Shown here piece by piece: positions 51,894-60,825 of a stretch of DNA of 64,000 bases. The notes below the pieces were generated by a model. That model was not told where the DNA came from. It searched no databases and saw nothing but the letters and a program-made list of their open reading frames with translations. The position numbers and the translations under genes were made by a program. The stretch is from CAWGOF01 sp963824225 (lineage in GTDB: Bacteria > Acidobacteriota > Polarisedimenticolia > Polarisedimenticolales > Polarisedimenticolaceae), in assembly GCA_963824225.1 (NCBI GenBank), contig CAWGOF010000003.1:3472001-3536000 (forward strand). Reading direction: 5' to 3'. Position 1 is the stretch's first letter; every line of letters begins with the position of its first letter.

Positions 51894-54523
51894 CAGAGAC
51901 GGCCGAACAGGAGCACGGTGCCGGCGAGGTCCATCTCGCGGCCGCCGAACAGCTCGTAGGTCGTGCCGACGCCGGGCAGCCCGCGCAGGTGCGTGCGCGA
52001 CAGGTCGGTCTCGCCCGGGTCGCGCGCGCCGTTGCCTTCGGTCGCGCCGGCGAGGCCGTCGCCCGAGTTCGTCGGTCCGTACTCGATCGAGAACTCCCCG
52101 CTCGGGAACATGCGGATCGAGAACGTGTTCGACCCGATGTCCGGGAACTCCGGGACGTCCTTCCACTTCACGGTCAGGGAGTCCGGAAGCTCGACGATCG
52201 TGATGCGGCCTCGGAGCGCCGGGTTCAGGTCGTCCCACAGCGCGGCGATGCGCGGTGCGCCGATCAAGAACTCGGACACCGACTCCGTGAAGTCGATGTG
52301 CGCCCGGCCGAACGACACGAAGCCGTTCGCGTTCACGTTCACCCGGTTCCACAGCTGGCCCTGGAACGGGAACTCGAATGCGCGCAGCGGATGCTCGTAG
52401 CTCCCCTCGTCGCGCATCCCGATCAGCAAACCCTCGATCGTCTCGATCGACAGCACATACCGGCCGACCCGGCTCCCGCCGTCGAACTCGAGATCGGGGA
52501 ACGTCGACACCGCGACCGCGTACGGCCCGGGCTCGGTCACGCGGTACACGAGCTTCGACAGCGAGCCCGCACCCCCATCGTCGTTCTGGGCCACGAGCGC
52601 ACCGGTCCGCAGGTCGAACAGCCCGATGACCGTGTCGAGCGGGTTGCCGGGGAGCGTCTCGATCAGCAGGAACCGCTCGCCCGGAGCGTCGAACGCGTAG
52701 TAGTCGACGTCGCCGGGCGCGATGACGCTGAACCGATCGCGGCTGTCGAACGGCAGGCTGACCCGCGCCCCGCTGAACCGGTCGTCGTTCGGCTCGTCCC
52801 GGTCGCGGAACCCGCGCGGCGTGTTGAACGAGAGCGTACGCCCCGCGAGATCGTTGTCGCCGCCGTACCAGTCCCACACCGCGAGATCCGAGCGGCCGTT
52901 GGCCACCGGCTCGCCGGGTGGCCGGCCGAAGAGGCCGAGATTGACCTGCGGCTCGAGATGGGTCGTCACCTCCCGGCCGCACGTGTAGCCCGCCAGGCCG
53001 TCGCCTGCGCTCAGCTCGCCGTACGCCAGCTCGAAGCTCCCGTTCGACCGTTGCAGCTTGATGTGGAACGTGTTCGCGCCCTCGCGCGGGTACTCGGGGA
53101 CCGCGTTCCAGCTCACGGTCAGGTCGTTCTGCGTCTCGTCGAACGAGACACCGTCCCCGCGGAGCGGGATCAGGTCGTCCCACAGCGCGGCGATCTGCGG
53201 CGGACCGGACAGGAACCCCCCCGGGGTCTCGACGCGCTGTCCGACCGGTTGATCGAACGACACCGTGCCGTTGGCGTTGACCCAGATCGAGTCGAACATC
53301 CGTCCGCAGAAATCGAACGGGAACGGCAGGAACAGCTCGAACGAGTCGTCGTCGATCAGCGGGATCGGTCCCGGCGGCAACCGGTTGATCATGATGTCGA
53401 TGCCCGGCACCGTCGTCCCGGCCGGCGGTTCGACCGGCGTGTAGCTCGCCGGGTCGTCCGCGCCGTCGCGCGACTCGCCGGTCCCGTTGTAGAACTCCTC
53501 GGGCCCGGGCAGCGGCGAGAGCGGGTTCGTGCTGAACGCGCCGGCCAGGATCTCGTCGACGTACACCACGTAGGTCGCGCCGGGCGTCAAACCGTGCAGC
53601 GCGTAGCGCCCGGTGTACGGATCGGACTGGAACGGCAGGACGGAGTGATCCCCCGAGATCGCGGACACGGCGTCGTCGAACGGCGCGTCGACGTTCCGCG
53701 CGATGACGTTGACGCCCGTGAGCTTCGTCCGGCCGTTCGGACCGAGGATCGTGCCCTCGATCGTCCCGGTGGTTGCGCCGAAGTCGGGCTCGGGGTAGAT
53801 CGTGGACAACGCCGCGCGGTCGTCCGCGGCGGGCGTCGCCTGGCCCCCGTGGAGGAGCAGCACGGGCGACATCGTCTCGATCCGTTCGGCGAGATCCTCC
53901 CGCGGGAACGTGTCGTGAGGGCTCGGACCGGTAGCGTCACCGAGCAGGGCGATCTGGAAGTTCACGGCCGAGTGCGCCAGGTTCGTGTAGTGGCCGAACT
54001 CGTGCACCTGGACCGAAAGCATCTCATCCTCGGGGAACCCCTCGATCAGGTATCTCCCGTTCATGAACCCCACGCCCTCGACGATCGTCCCCTGGCTGAC
54101 GCTGATCCACTCCGGACCGGCGAAGCCCAGGATCCCCGAGTCGGGGCCGAACAGCAGATCGAAGATCTGGCCGAACTCGTCGTACACGATCGCGTTCAGC
54201 CCGTCGGGCGCCGTCGGGAACAGGTACGGGAGGAAGTTCAGACGCGTCACGTCGGCCGGGAGCGAGCCGGCGTTGCGGTAGCTCACGGTCGAGGTCGACA
54301 CGGCCGCCCACCGGGCGAACGCCGCCTCGGTCTGGGCCACGGCGGCCGCGGGATCGAGCGTGCCGAGATACCCCGGATCGGGGTTGAATGGGATCTCCCG
54401 TCCTCCGTCGGGCCACACGTACGGCTGACCCGAATCCTGGACCACGAGCGGACCACCAGCGTCCGCCGGTGCCGCAATCGCGATCGCGGCGAGCACGAGA
54501 AAGCCGAGCCGAAGGCCGCGCAC
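51893..54523 (-). CDS. Secreted metzincin-like protease with PPC domain and repeated beta domains
   Basis: 876 residues from GTG 54523, 4 nt after the upstream gene's stop. Signal peptide LGFLVLAAIAIAAPADA. The N-terminal domain has VHEFGHYTNLAHS (His174, Glu175, His178, His184), the metzincin zinc site except that the usual Gly is Asn, and a probable Met-turn IETMSPVLL. A fibronectin-like region (TTGTIEGTILGPNGR) follows. Two repeats of a FPFDF..WVNANGTVSF ... IAALWDDL domain flank a bacterial pre-peptidase C-terminal (PPC) domain (DEPNDDRFSGA). It is probably exported and self-processing; the upstream 202-residue protein may be a partner. Confidence 0.85.
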   Translation of the reverse strand: MRGLRLGFLVLAAIAIAAPADAGGPLVVQDSGQPYVWPDGGREIPFNPDPGYLGTLDPAAAVAQTEAAFARWAAVSTSTVSYRNAGSLPADVTRLNFLPYLFPTAPDGLNAIVYDEFGQIFDLLFGPDSGILGFAGPEWISVSQGTIVEGVGFMNGRYLIEGFPEDEMLSVQVHEFGHYTNLAHSAVNFQIALLGDATGPSPHDTFPREDLAERIETMSPVLLLHGGQATPAADDRAALSTIYPEPDFGATTGTIEGTILGPNGRTKLTGVNVIARNVDAPFDDAVSAISGDHSVLPFQSDPYTGRYALHGLTPGATYVVYVDEILAGAFSTNPLSPLPGPEEFYNGTGESRDGADDPASYTPVEPPAGTTVPGIDIMINRLPPGPIPLIDDDSFELFLPFPFDFCGRMFDSIWVNANGTVSFDQPVGQRVETPGGFLSGPPQIAALWDDLIPLRGDGVSFDETQNDLTVSWNAVPEYPREGANTFHIKLQRSNGSFELAYGELSAGDGLAGYTCGREVTTHLEPQVNLGLFGRPPGEPVANGRSDLAVWDWYGGDNDLAGRTLSFNTPRGFRDRDEPNDDRFSGARVSLPFDSRDRFSVIAPGDVDYYAFDAPGERFLLIETLPGNPLDTVIGLFDLRTGALVAQNDDGGAGSLSKLVYRVTEPGPYAVAVSTFPDLEFDGGSRVGRYVLSIETIEGLLIGMRDEGSYEHPLRAFEFPFQGQLWNRVNVNANGFVSFGRAHIDFTESVSEFLIGAPRIAALWDDLNPALRGRITIVELPDSLTVKWKDVPEFPDIGSNTFSIRMFPSGEFSIEYGPTNSGDGLAGATEGNGARDPGETDLSRTHLRGLPGVGTTYELFGGREMDLAGTVLLFGRL

Positions 54524-54527
54524 GGCG

Positions 54528-55136
54528 TCAGTTCCCCGCGAGGATCGCCCGGACCTCGGTGGCCAGGCGGGCGTAGGAGATCGGACCCCGCGCGGCGAAC
54601 GACTCCGCGCGTCCCGGGGGTGCGAGCCCGACGTTGTCGAGCTCGTTGACCGCCTCTTCGTGCTCACCCTCCCCCGTGATGCGGAAGCAGCCCTGCCCCA
54701 GACCGACCGTCGTCGACAGCCCGATCGCGCTCGGGGCGGTGACGAACAGCACGTAGGACGATCCGACCGCGAGCGCCGGTGGCTCGGGCAGCACGCGGAC
54801 CCAGCGCGCGTCTCCCGCGGTCACGGGCAGCGACTTGCCGATCGTCCGCAGCTCGACGACCGGCACGTCCTTCTCCGTCGTGAAGTCGCCCTTGAGCCCT
54901 TCGTCGACGCGGATCAGGAACGTTTGGGTCGGCAGGGTGCCCCCGCCGATCTCGACCGACCCCTCGTCGACCTCGAGAACCGTGCCGCGAAAGATCCGGC
55001 CGGCGTCGCGGCACAGATCCTCCAGGTTCATTCGCCGAACGGTCGTGGCGAAGGCGGCGCTCGAGACGATAGCAGCGGTCCCGAAGAGCGCGGCGAGGAC
55101 GAGCAGGCCGACGTTGCGCCGCCTGGTGGCACGCAT
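54528..55136 (-). CDS. Exported protein paired with the metzincin-like protease
   Basis: 202 residues. Signal peptide VGLLVLAALFGTAAIVSSAA, then a beta-rich domain beginning MNLEDLCRDAGRIFRGTVLE, with FLIRVDEGLKGDF and SSYVLFVTAPS. Proteins opening '..L...AD.I..G.V' with '..FL.V...LKG' occur next to matrixin-like proteases in environmental bacteria, which matches the present layout. It may be an inhibitor, chaperone or co-secreted factor; no sequence evidence decides. The protease follows after 4 nt, so both are translated from one mRNA. Confidence 0.7.
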   Translation of the reverse strand: MRATRRRNVGLLVLAALFGTAAIVSSAAFATTVRRMNLEDLCRDAGRIFRGTVLEVDEGSVEIGGGTLPTQTFLIRVDEGLKGDFTTEKDVPVVELRTIGKSLPVTAGDARWVRVLPEPPALAVGSSYVLFVTAPSAIGLSTTVGLGQGCFRITGEGEHEEAVNELDNVGLAPPGRAESFAARGPISYARLATEVRAILAGN

Positions 55137-55238
55137 CCGGACCCCCTTCGCCCCTGCGTCCCGCGACCCTACCGAACCGGCCGCGAGGACTCCACCACTA
55201 TACGCCGGTGCGCCCGCCCCGACTGGCGTTCCGCTCGC

Positions 55239-55244
55239 TATACT
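55239..55244 (+). promoter_or_regulatory. Candidate -10 box of the translocase/cNMP/selD unit
   Basis: TATACT matches TATAAT at five of six positions, 39 nt before TTG 55283; no convincing -35 is visible. Its position argues against the in-frame GTG at 55208 as the start. Confidence 0.4.
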
Positions 55245-55282
55245 TCGGGCGCGCTGCGGGCGGACCGCAGGAGGGGCTCCGC

Positions 55283-58168
55283 TTGACCGCTACCACGTTC
55301 GCCCCGGGCGGGCCGAGTCGGTCGGCCGCCGGGCTGCGCTGGCTCGCCCGGCGCACGGGCGTCGATCTGCGGCCCGGGGAAGGCACGATGTGCCTCCTCC
55401 TGTTCACCGCGTTCTTCCTGCTCGTCACGTTCCAGTACGCGACGAAGAGCGTGCGCCAGTCGACGTTCATCGACGGGCTCGGCGCGACCTGGCTGCCGCT
55501 CGCGTACCTGTCGGTCGCCGTGTTCTCGCTCCCGCTGCTGTGGGCCTACTCGCGCCTCGCCGACCGCCTCGATCGCTACCGGGTCATGACCTACACGGTG
55601 CTCGCGATCGCGCTCTCGATGGTCGGCTGCTGGTGGCTCTTCGCTTACTCGTTCGCCTGGATCCCGTTCGCGTTCTACGTCTGGGTCTCGATCGTCTACG
55701 TCCTGACCGTCAGCCAGTTCTGGTCGTTCGCGAACCATGTCCTCGACGCGCGCCAGGCCAAGCGCCTGTTCCCGCTCGTCGGCGCGGGCGGCCTGCTCGG
55801 CGGCATCGCCGGGGGCCAGGTCGCGCGCTTCGTCAGCCAGCGCGTCGACACGCGGGCGACGTTCCTCGTCGCCGGCCTGTTTCTCGTGGCCACGGCGCTC
55901 CTGCTGCAGGTCGTCCGCCGCTCGGGGCAGGGCGCGGCGCCAGCGAAGGCCCCCTCCGCGTCCGACCGGATCGACCAAGCCCGGGGCGGCCTCGATACCC
56001 TCAGACGCTCGCCGCACCTGATGTCGATCGCCGCGGTCATGGCGCTGACCGTGATGGTCAGCCAGCTCGTCGACCTGCAGTTCAACTGGGCTGCCGAGGC
56101 CTGGACCCACGCCACGGGGCTCGACCAGCGCACCGCGTTCTTCGGCAACTTCTTCAGTATCATGGGTGTGTCGGCGTTCCTGTTCCAGCTCGCGTTCACG
56201 GCGCGGATCCACCGCTACCTCGGCGTCGGCTTCGCGATGCGGCTCCTACCGGTCACGATGGGACTCGGGACCGCGGCGCTGATCTTCACCGCGGCGATGT
56301 TCCCGGCGGGGCTGATCGCCTCGGCGTACCTGCTCAAGATCGGCGAGAACGGCCTGCGCTACTCGCTCGACCAGGTCACGCGAGAGCTGCTGTTCCTGCC
56401 CGCCCCCTCGGTCATGCGCCTCAAGGCCAAGGCGTACATCGACGTGTTCATCCAGCGCGGGGCCAAGGGGCTCGCCGGCCTGATCCTGCTGCTCGTGCCG
56501 CTCGGGATCCTGAGCGCGCGCGGGACGGCATGGGTCTCTCTCGTGCTGATCGCGGCGTGGCTCGTCGTCGTCGGCTGGGCGTACCGCGAGTACGTCCGCG
56601 CGTTCCGCGCGCGACTGTCCCAGCGCGAGCCCGAGGCGACGTTCACGATCGACATCTCGGACGTGACCACGCTCGAGATCCTGATGCAGAGCCTGGGGAG
56701 CGCCGACCGGCGCCAGGTGCTGTACGCGATCGACGTGCTCGAGGACAACAACCGCGGCCGCCTCGTCCCGCCGCTCCTGCTGTGCCACGACGATCCGACG
56801 GTGCGCCGCCGCGCGCTCGGTGTGCTGGCCAAGGTCGGAAGACGCGACGCGGCTCCGCTCGTCGAGCGCTTGCTCGCCGACGACGATCCCGAGGTGCGGG
56901 TCGAGGCGGTGCGCGCGCTCGTCGCGCTCCACGAGAGCGAGGCCACGGAGCTGATGCGCTCGCGCCTGCGCGATCCCGATCCGCGCGTGCGCGGGACGGC
57001 GATCGCGTGCCTGGCCGATCTGGGACGGGAGGACGATCGTGGCCTCGCCGACGCAGCGCTCGCCGACCTGCTGTCCGCGAACGACGCGGACATGCGCATC
57101 GAGGGGGCCAAGGCGATCGGCGGCGTGCGCGAGCCGCGGTACGACGCGCGCCTGGTCCAGCTGCTCTACGACACGAACCCCGCCGTGGCCCGCGAGGCGA
57201 TCCGCGCCGTCACGCGCCGGGCGGCGCGGGACGGCTTCAACCCGGTCTACGCGCCGACGCTCGTCGCGCTCCTCGACAGCCGGCGGCTCAAGCACGACGC
57301 CCGCGAGGCGCTCGTGGCCCTCGGGCCGCACGTCGCGCCGGCCCTGGGGCACTTCCTGAACGACGCCGACGAGTCGCTCTGGGTCCGCCGAGCGCTGCCC
57401 AAGACGCTCGCGCGGATCGACACCGCCGAGTCGATCGCCACGCTGTGCGCCGCGCTCGAGCACGCGGACGACGGGTTCCTGCGCCGGAAGATCGTCGAGG
57501 CGCTCGGCACGTTCGACCGCGCGCGCATCCCCCAGCACGCGCGCGCACGGATCGAGGCCGCGGCGCGCGAGGAGGCGCGGCGCTGGCACGTGGCGGTCGG
57601 CCGGCTGACCGCCATCGGCGCGGAAAACCACGCGCGGGTCGAGGGCGCGCGGATCGTATGGGATCCACGGCGCGAGCCGGACCTGCTGATCCAGCTCCTG
57701 GCCGAGGGCGCGGAAGAGTACGTGCGCAACCTGTTCGCGCTCCTGGCGCTGCTCCATCCGCCGCACCACGTGTGGGCCGCGTACCGCGGGCTCGTCGGGG
57801 GGGCGACAGGCCTACGGACGCACGCGCTCGAGTACCTCGACAACACGCTGAGCGGCGACCTGCGTCGCACGGTGTTCTCGGTGATCGGGGACGATCCGCT
57901 GGCGGAGAAGGTGCGCTACGCCGCGAAGTGGTTCGGCGTGTCTGCCGGATCGCGCGTCCACGCGCTCGGCGCGCTCCTCGACGACGGCGTGAAGGGGACG
58001 CCCGACGCGCACGCGCGCGCGGTCGGCGCGCTGTACACGGTCTACGCGACGCGGCTGGCCGAGCTCTACGCCCAGGTCGAGCGGCTCGCGCGCGTGGCCC
58101 ACGACCGTCTGGTGCGTGAGACCGCGGGCTGGGTCGTCGAGCGGCTGAAGATCGACACGGTCGGATAG
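55283..58168 (+). CDS. Nucleotide-translocase-like (Npt/Tlc) membrane protein fused to HEAT repeats
   Basis: 961 residues from TTG 55283, chosen for the AGGAGGGG box 6 nt upstream. The first ~420 residues are a twelve-helix MFS/ATP:ADP-antiporter-type module with LLLFTAFFLLVTFQYATKSV, SQFWSFANHVLDARQAKRLF and VGAGGLLGGIAGG, hallmarks of the Npt/Tlc family. The last ~520 residues are HEAT repeats (DDPTVRRRALGVLAKVGRRD, DPEVRVEAVRALVAL, DPDPRVRGTAIACLADLGRE). Parasites use Tlc to import host ATP; in free-living bacteria the fused HEAT form is unexplained. The cNMP-binding gene 11 nt downstream looks like the third module of the same machine. Confidence 0.87.
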   Translation: MTATTFAPGGPSRSAAGLRWLARRTGVDLRPGEGTMCLLLFTAFFLLVTFQYATKSVRQSTFIDGLGATWLPLAYLSVAVFSLPLLWAYSRLADRLDRYRVMTYTVLAIALSMVGCWWLFAYSFAWIPFAFYVWVSIVYVLTVSQFWSFANHVLDARQAKRLFPLVGAGGLLGGIAGGQVARFVSQRVDTRATFLVAGLFLVATALLLQVVRRSGQGAAPAKAPSASDRIDQARGGLDTLRRSPHLMSIAAVMALTVMVSQLVDLQFNWAAEAWTHATGLDQRTAFFGNFFSIMGVSAFLFQLAFTARIHRYLGVGFAMRLLPVTMGLGTAALIFTAAMFPAGLIASAYLLKIGENGLRYSLDQVTRELLFLPAPSVMRLKAKAYIDVFIQRGAKGLAGLILLLVPLGILSARGTAWVSLVLIAAWLVVVGWAYREYVRAFRARLSQREPEATFTIDISDVTTLEILMQSLGSADRRQVLYAIDVLEDNNRGRLVPPLLLCHDDPTVRRRALGVLAKVGRRDAAPLVERLLADDDPEVRVEAVRALVALHESEATELMRSRLRDPDPRVRGTAIACLADLGREDDRGLADAALADLLSANDADMRIEGAKAIGGVREPRYDARLVQLLYDTNPAVAREAIRAVTRRAARDGFNPVYAPTLVALLDSRRLKHDAREALVALGPHVAPALGHFLNDADESLWVRRALPKTLARIDTAESIATLCAALEHADDGFLRRKIVEALGTFDRARIPQHARARIEAAAREEARRWHVAVGRLTAIGAENHARVEGARIVWDPRREPDLLIQLLAEGAEEYVRNLFALLALLHPPHHVWAAYRGLVGGATGLRTHALEYLDNTLSGDLRRTVFSVIGDDPLAEKVRYAAKWFGVSAGSRVHALGALLDDGVKGTPDAHARAVGALYTVYATRLAELYAQVERLARVAHDRLVRETAGWVVERLKIDTVG

Positions 58169-58178
58169 AGGGGAAAAC

Positions 58179-58580
58179 GTGGCCGAGCTTGCGGGCATCG
58201 AGACGGTGATGTTGCTCCAGAGCGCGGACCTGTTCGCCCACTGTCGCGCCGAGGAGACGCTGCGCATCGCGGCCATCGCCCGCGAGCGCACGTTCAAGGC
58301 GGGCGAGACGGTGTACGAGAGGAGCGGCGCTGCGGAAGCGCTGTACTGCGTCGTACGCGGTGAGGTGCAGGTCCAGAACGACAGCGGCCCGCCGAGGAGC
58401 ATCGGTCCGCTCAACACGTTCGGCGTCGAGGAGATCCTGAGCGGCCGGCTGCGCGGCGCGACCGCGGTCGCGACCTCGGATACGCTGGTCCTGGCCATCG
58501 ACGCCGAGGACTTCTTCGACCTCCTGGCCAACAACGTGGAGATCGTCCGAGCCCTGTTCCGTCACCTGATCGACCGGTAG
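58179..58580 (+). CDS. Cyclic nucleotide-binding domain protein
   Basis: 133 residues from GTG 58179 with GAGGGG 6 nt upstream. It is a single cNMP/Crp-like beta-barrel: LLQSADLFAHCRAEETLRIA, the RTFKAGETVYERSGAAEALY opening, VVRGEVQVQND and a C-terminal helix. The phosphate-binding cassette (IGPLNTFGVEEILSGRLRGATAVA) keeps the Glu/Arg pattern only partly, so ligand binding is uncertain. No DNA-binding domain is attached. Position 11 nt after the translocase/HEAT gene suggests it regulates that protein. Confidence 0.85.
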   Translation: MAELAGIETVMLLQSADLFAHCRAEETLRIAAIARERTFKAGETVYERSGAAEALYCVVRGEVQVQNDSGPPRSIGPLNTFGVEEILSGRLRGATAVATSDTLVLAIDAEDFFDLLANNVEIVRALFRHLIDR

Positions 58581-58603
58581 GACAGGAAACAAAGGAGGGA
58601 GCC

Positions 58604-59665
58604 ATGGCCGGTGCCGAAGCCGTTCGGCTGACCAAGCTCGCGTCCTGCTCCGGTTGAGCGGCCAAGATGGGCCCCGAGGCCCTGGCGCAGGTGCTGCGTC
58701 CGCTCGCCGCGATGTTCGACCCGCGTGCGTTTCCCGATCTGGTGCTCGGCCTCGAGTCGCCGGACGACGCCGCGGTGTGGAAACTCGACGACGAGCGGGC
58801 GATCGTGCTGACCGCCGACTTCTTCCCGCCGGTCGTCGACGACCCGTACAGGTTCGGCCAGATCGCCGCGGCGAACTCGCTGTCGGATCTGTTCGCCATG
58901 GGCGCGACGCCGCTCTTCGGCATCAACCTCGTCGGCTTCCCCGACGACCTGGACCGCAAGATCCTGACCGAGATCCTCCGCGGCGGCGGCGACAAGGTGA
59001 AGGAAGCGAACGCCGCGGTCGCCGGCGGCCACACGACAAGCGACGCCGAGCCGAAGTATGGCCTCGCGGTGGTGGGCCTGGTCCATCCGCAGCAGATGTG
59101 GACCAAGGGCGGCGCACAGCGCGGCGACGTGCTCTTCCTGACCAAGCCGCTCGGCACGGGCGCGATCACGACGGCGCTCAAGAACGACGAGGCCGACCCC
59201 GCGCATCTCGACGCCGCGATCGAATCGATGGCCCGCCTGCACCTAAAAGCGGCAGAGACGCTGAAGCGTTTCCCCGGTGCGCTCCACGCGGCGACCGACA
59301 TCACGGGCTTCGGCCTCTCGGGCCACGGCCACGAAATGGCCGAGGCGTCGAAGCTCGCGTTCGCGCTGCGGTTCGATGCGCTCCCGATCCTCCCCGGCGC
59401 GCTCGACTACCTGCGCGCGGACAACATCCCCGGCGGCGGCCGCCGCAACCGCGAGTACTACGGCCGCTGGGTCCACCCGGAGCGGAGCCTGACCGAGGAG
59501 CAGCTCGCGCTGCTCCACGACCCGCAGACCTCGGGCGGGCTCTTCGTTGCCGTCGCACCCGACCGGGCGAACGAGATCGAGGCCGCGCTCCGCGCGGCCG
59601 GCGAACCGGTGTGGCGCATCGGGGAAGCGGTCGACGGGGAGACCGGAACCCTGAAGATCGTGTGA
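58604..59665 (+). CDS. selD: Selenide, water dikinase, itself a selenoprotein
   Basis: 353 residues counting TGA 58655-58657 as selenocysteine at position 18. ATG 58604 has a strong AAAGGAGGGAG ahead and reads MAGAEAVRLTKLASCSG-U-AAKMGPEAL, the standard SelD active site CxGUAAK. The rest fits SelD throughout: DDAAVWKLDDERAIVLTADF, NSLSDLFAMGATPLF, VAGGHTTSDAEPKYGLAV and DPQTSGGLFVAV. It makes selenophosphate from selenide and ATP for selenocysteine (and possibly selenouridine). Annotation starting at ATG 58667 would lose the catalytic residue. SelA, SelB and tRNA-Sec are not in this window. Confidence 0.95.
58655..58682 (+). promoter_or_regulatory. Candidate bacterial SECIS hairpin of selD
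   Basis: After TGA 58655, GGGCC (58669-58673) pairs with GGCCC (58678-58682) around CCGA. The stem starts 14 nt and the loop 19 nt from the U of UGA, in the range of bacterial SECIS elements. Confidence 0.5.
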
Positions 59666-59675
59666 GGCGCCGCGC

Positions 59676-60821
59676 TCAGTCCAGGCGCACGTAGCTCGGC
59701 GCCGTCCCACCCTCGACGAGCCAGCGGTAGCCATCTTGCATTCGCTCGGCCACGCTCGACCACGGGAAGGTTCTCGCGATCCACGTCCGTCCGCGGCGGC
59801 CCATCTCGTTGAGGGGCTCGGGCTCAAGACGCAGCGCGACCCGCAGGCTCTCGCTCAGGCAGTCCACCGAGTTCTCGATCCACCAACCGCAGCCCTGGGG
59901 CTCGATCTCGCGCCACGGCGCGCCCTGGGAGGCGATGACCGGGAGCTCGTGGGCCAGGGCCTCGGCGATCGTCACGCCCCAGTTCTCGTGGTGCGTCGGT
60001 TGGACGTAGAGGTCGGCTGAGCGGTACTCCGCCGTCTTGCGCTCCTCGGGCACGTAGCCGACGAACTCCGTGCGTGCGGCCCGCCATTCGACGGCGAGGC
60101 GCTGTAGCTCGGCGAGATGCCCATGCGTGTCCGGTCCGGCGATCCGCAGCTCCCACTGCGGGAAGGCGTCTTGCACGTTGCACCATGCACGCAGGAGGCG
60201 TTCGACGCCTTTCTCCCGAACCACGCGGCCGAGGTACAGCAACCGGCGGCGGCCGTTCGGAGCGGCGATCCGCTCGGCCAGATTCGGGATCGCCACGCCG
60301 TTGGGGACGATCACTACCGGCGCCGTGAGCCCCAGATTGCGCATGTCCTCGTACTCGCTCATCGCCGTGGCGTGGAGACAGGCCGCGCGAGCCAGGTTGC
60401 TTCTCTGCCCCAGGTACCAGGCCGACATCTTGCGAAAGCGGTGCCGGCGCATGGCCCCGGGCGCGAGAGTCCCGCGCGGCGAGACCACGAGGTGACTCCG
60501 TGTGCTTCGCACGGCGCGGGCGGGGTAGATGTTCGGCATGAGCCACAGGCTGTGGCTGTGCAGCACGGCGCCGCGCTCGGCCGCGTCGCGCAACGCGGCC
60601 TTCATCTGTGGCGACGCGCCGATGCGCGCCAGCAGCCTCGAGCGCGGATGGACGTGCAGCGCGACCCCGAGCGGCTCGATCGGTGGGCAGGGCTCGAGCA
60701 CGTGCAGGTGCACGCGGTGTCCGAGAGCGGCGAGAGACTCGCACAGGGTCGGTACCGTGTAGCGCGGGCCGCCCGGCTCGTCGATGTTCGCCGTGACGTG
60801 ATGCAACGTCAGGTCGGACAT
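59676..60821 (-). CDS. Glycosyltransferase, GT4-type
   Basis: 381 residues from ATG 60821. A GT-B fold enzyme: acceptor half with MSDLTLHHVTANIDEPGGPR, HSHSLWLMPNIYPAR and VVSPRGTLAPGAMRRHRFRK; donor half with RRLLYLGRVVREKGVERLL, VGYVPEERKTAEYRSADLYV and the E-x7-E motif in PTHHENWGVTIAEALAHELP. It transfers a sugar from a nucleotide donor to a glycan or metabolite. It lies 4 nt after the nucleotide-sugar dehydrogenase stop on the same strand and next to nucleotidyltransferase and cyclase genes, so it belongs to a glycan or glycosylated-metabolite cluster. Confidence 0.9.
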   Translation of the reverse strand: MSDLTLHHVTANIDEPGGPRYTVPTLCESLAALGHRVHLHVLEPCPPIEPLGVALHVHPRSRLLARIGASPQMKAALRDAAERGAVLHSHSLWLMPNIYPARAVRSTRSHLVVSPRGTLAPGAMRRHRFRKMSAWYLGQRSNLARAACLHATAMSEYEDMRNLGLTAPVVIVPNGVAIPNLAERIAAPNGRRRLLYLGRVVREKGVERLLRAWCNVQDAFPQWELRIAGPDTHGHLAELQRLAVEWRAARTEFVGYVPEERKTAEYRSADLYVQPTHHENWGVTIAEALAHELPVIASQGAPWREIEPQGCGWWIENSVDCLSESLRVALRLEPEPLNEMGRRGRTWIARTFPWSSVAERMQDGYRWLVEGGTAPSYVRLD

Positions 60822-60825
60822 CGGA

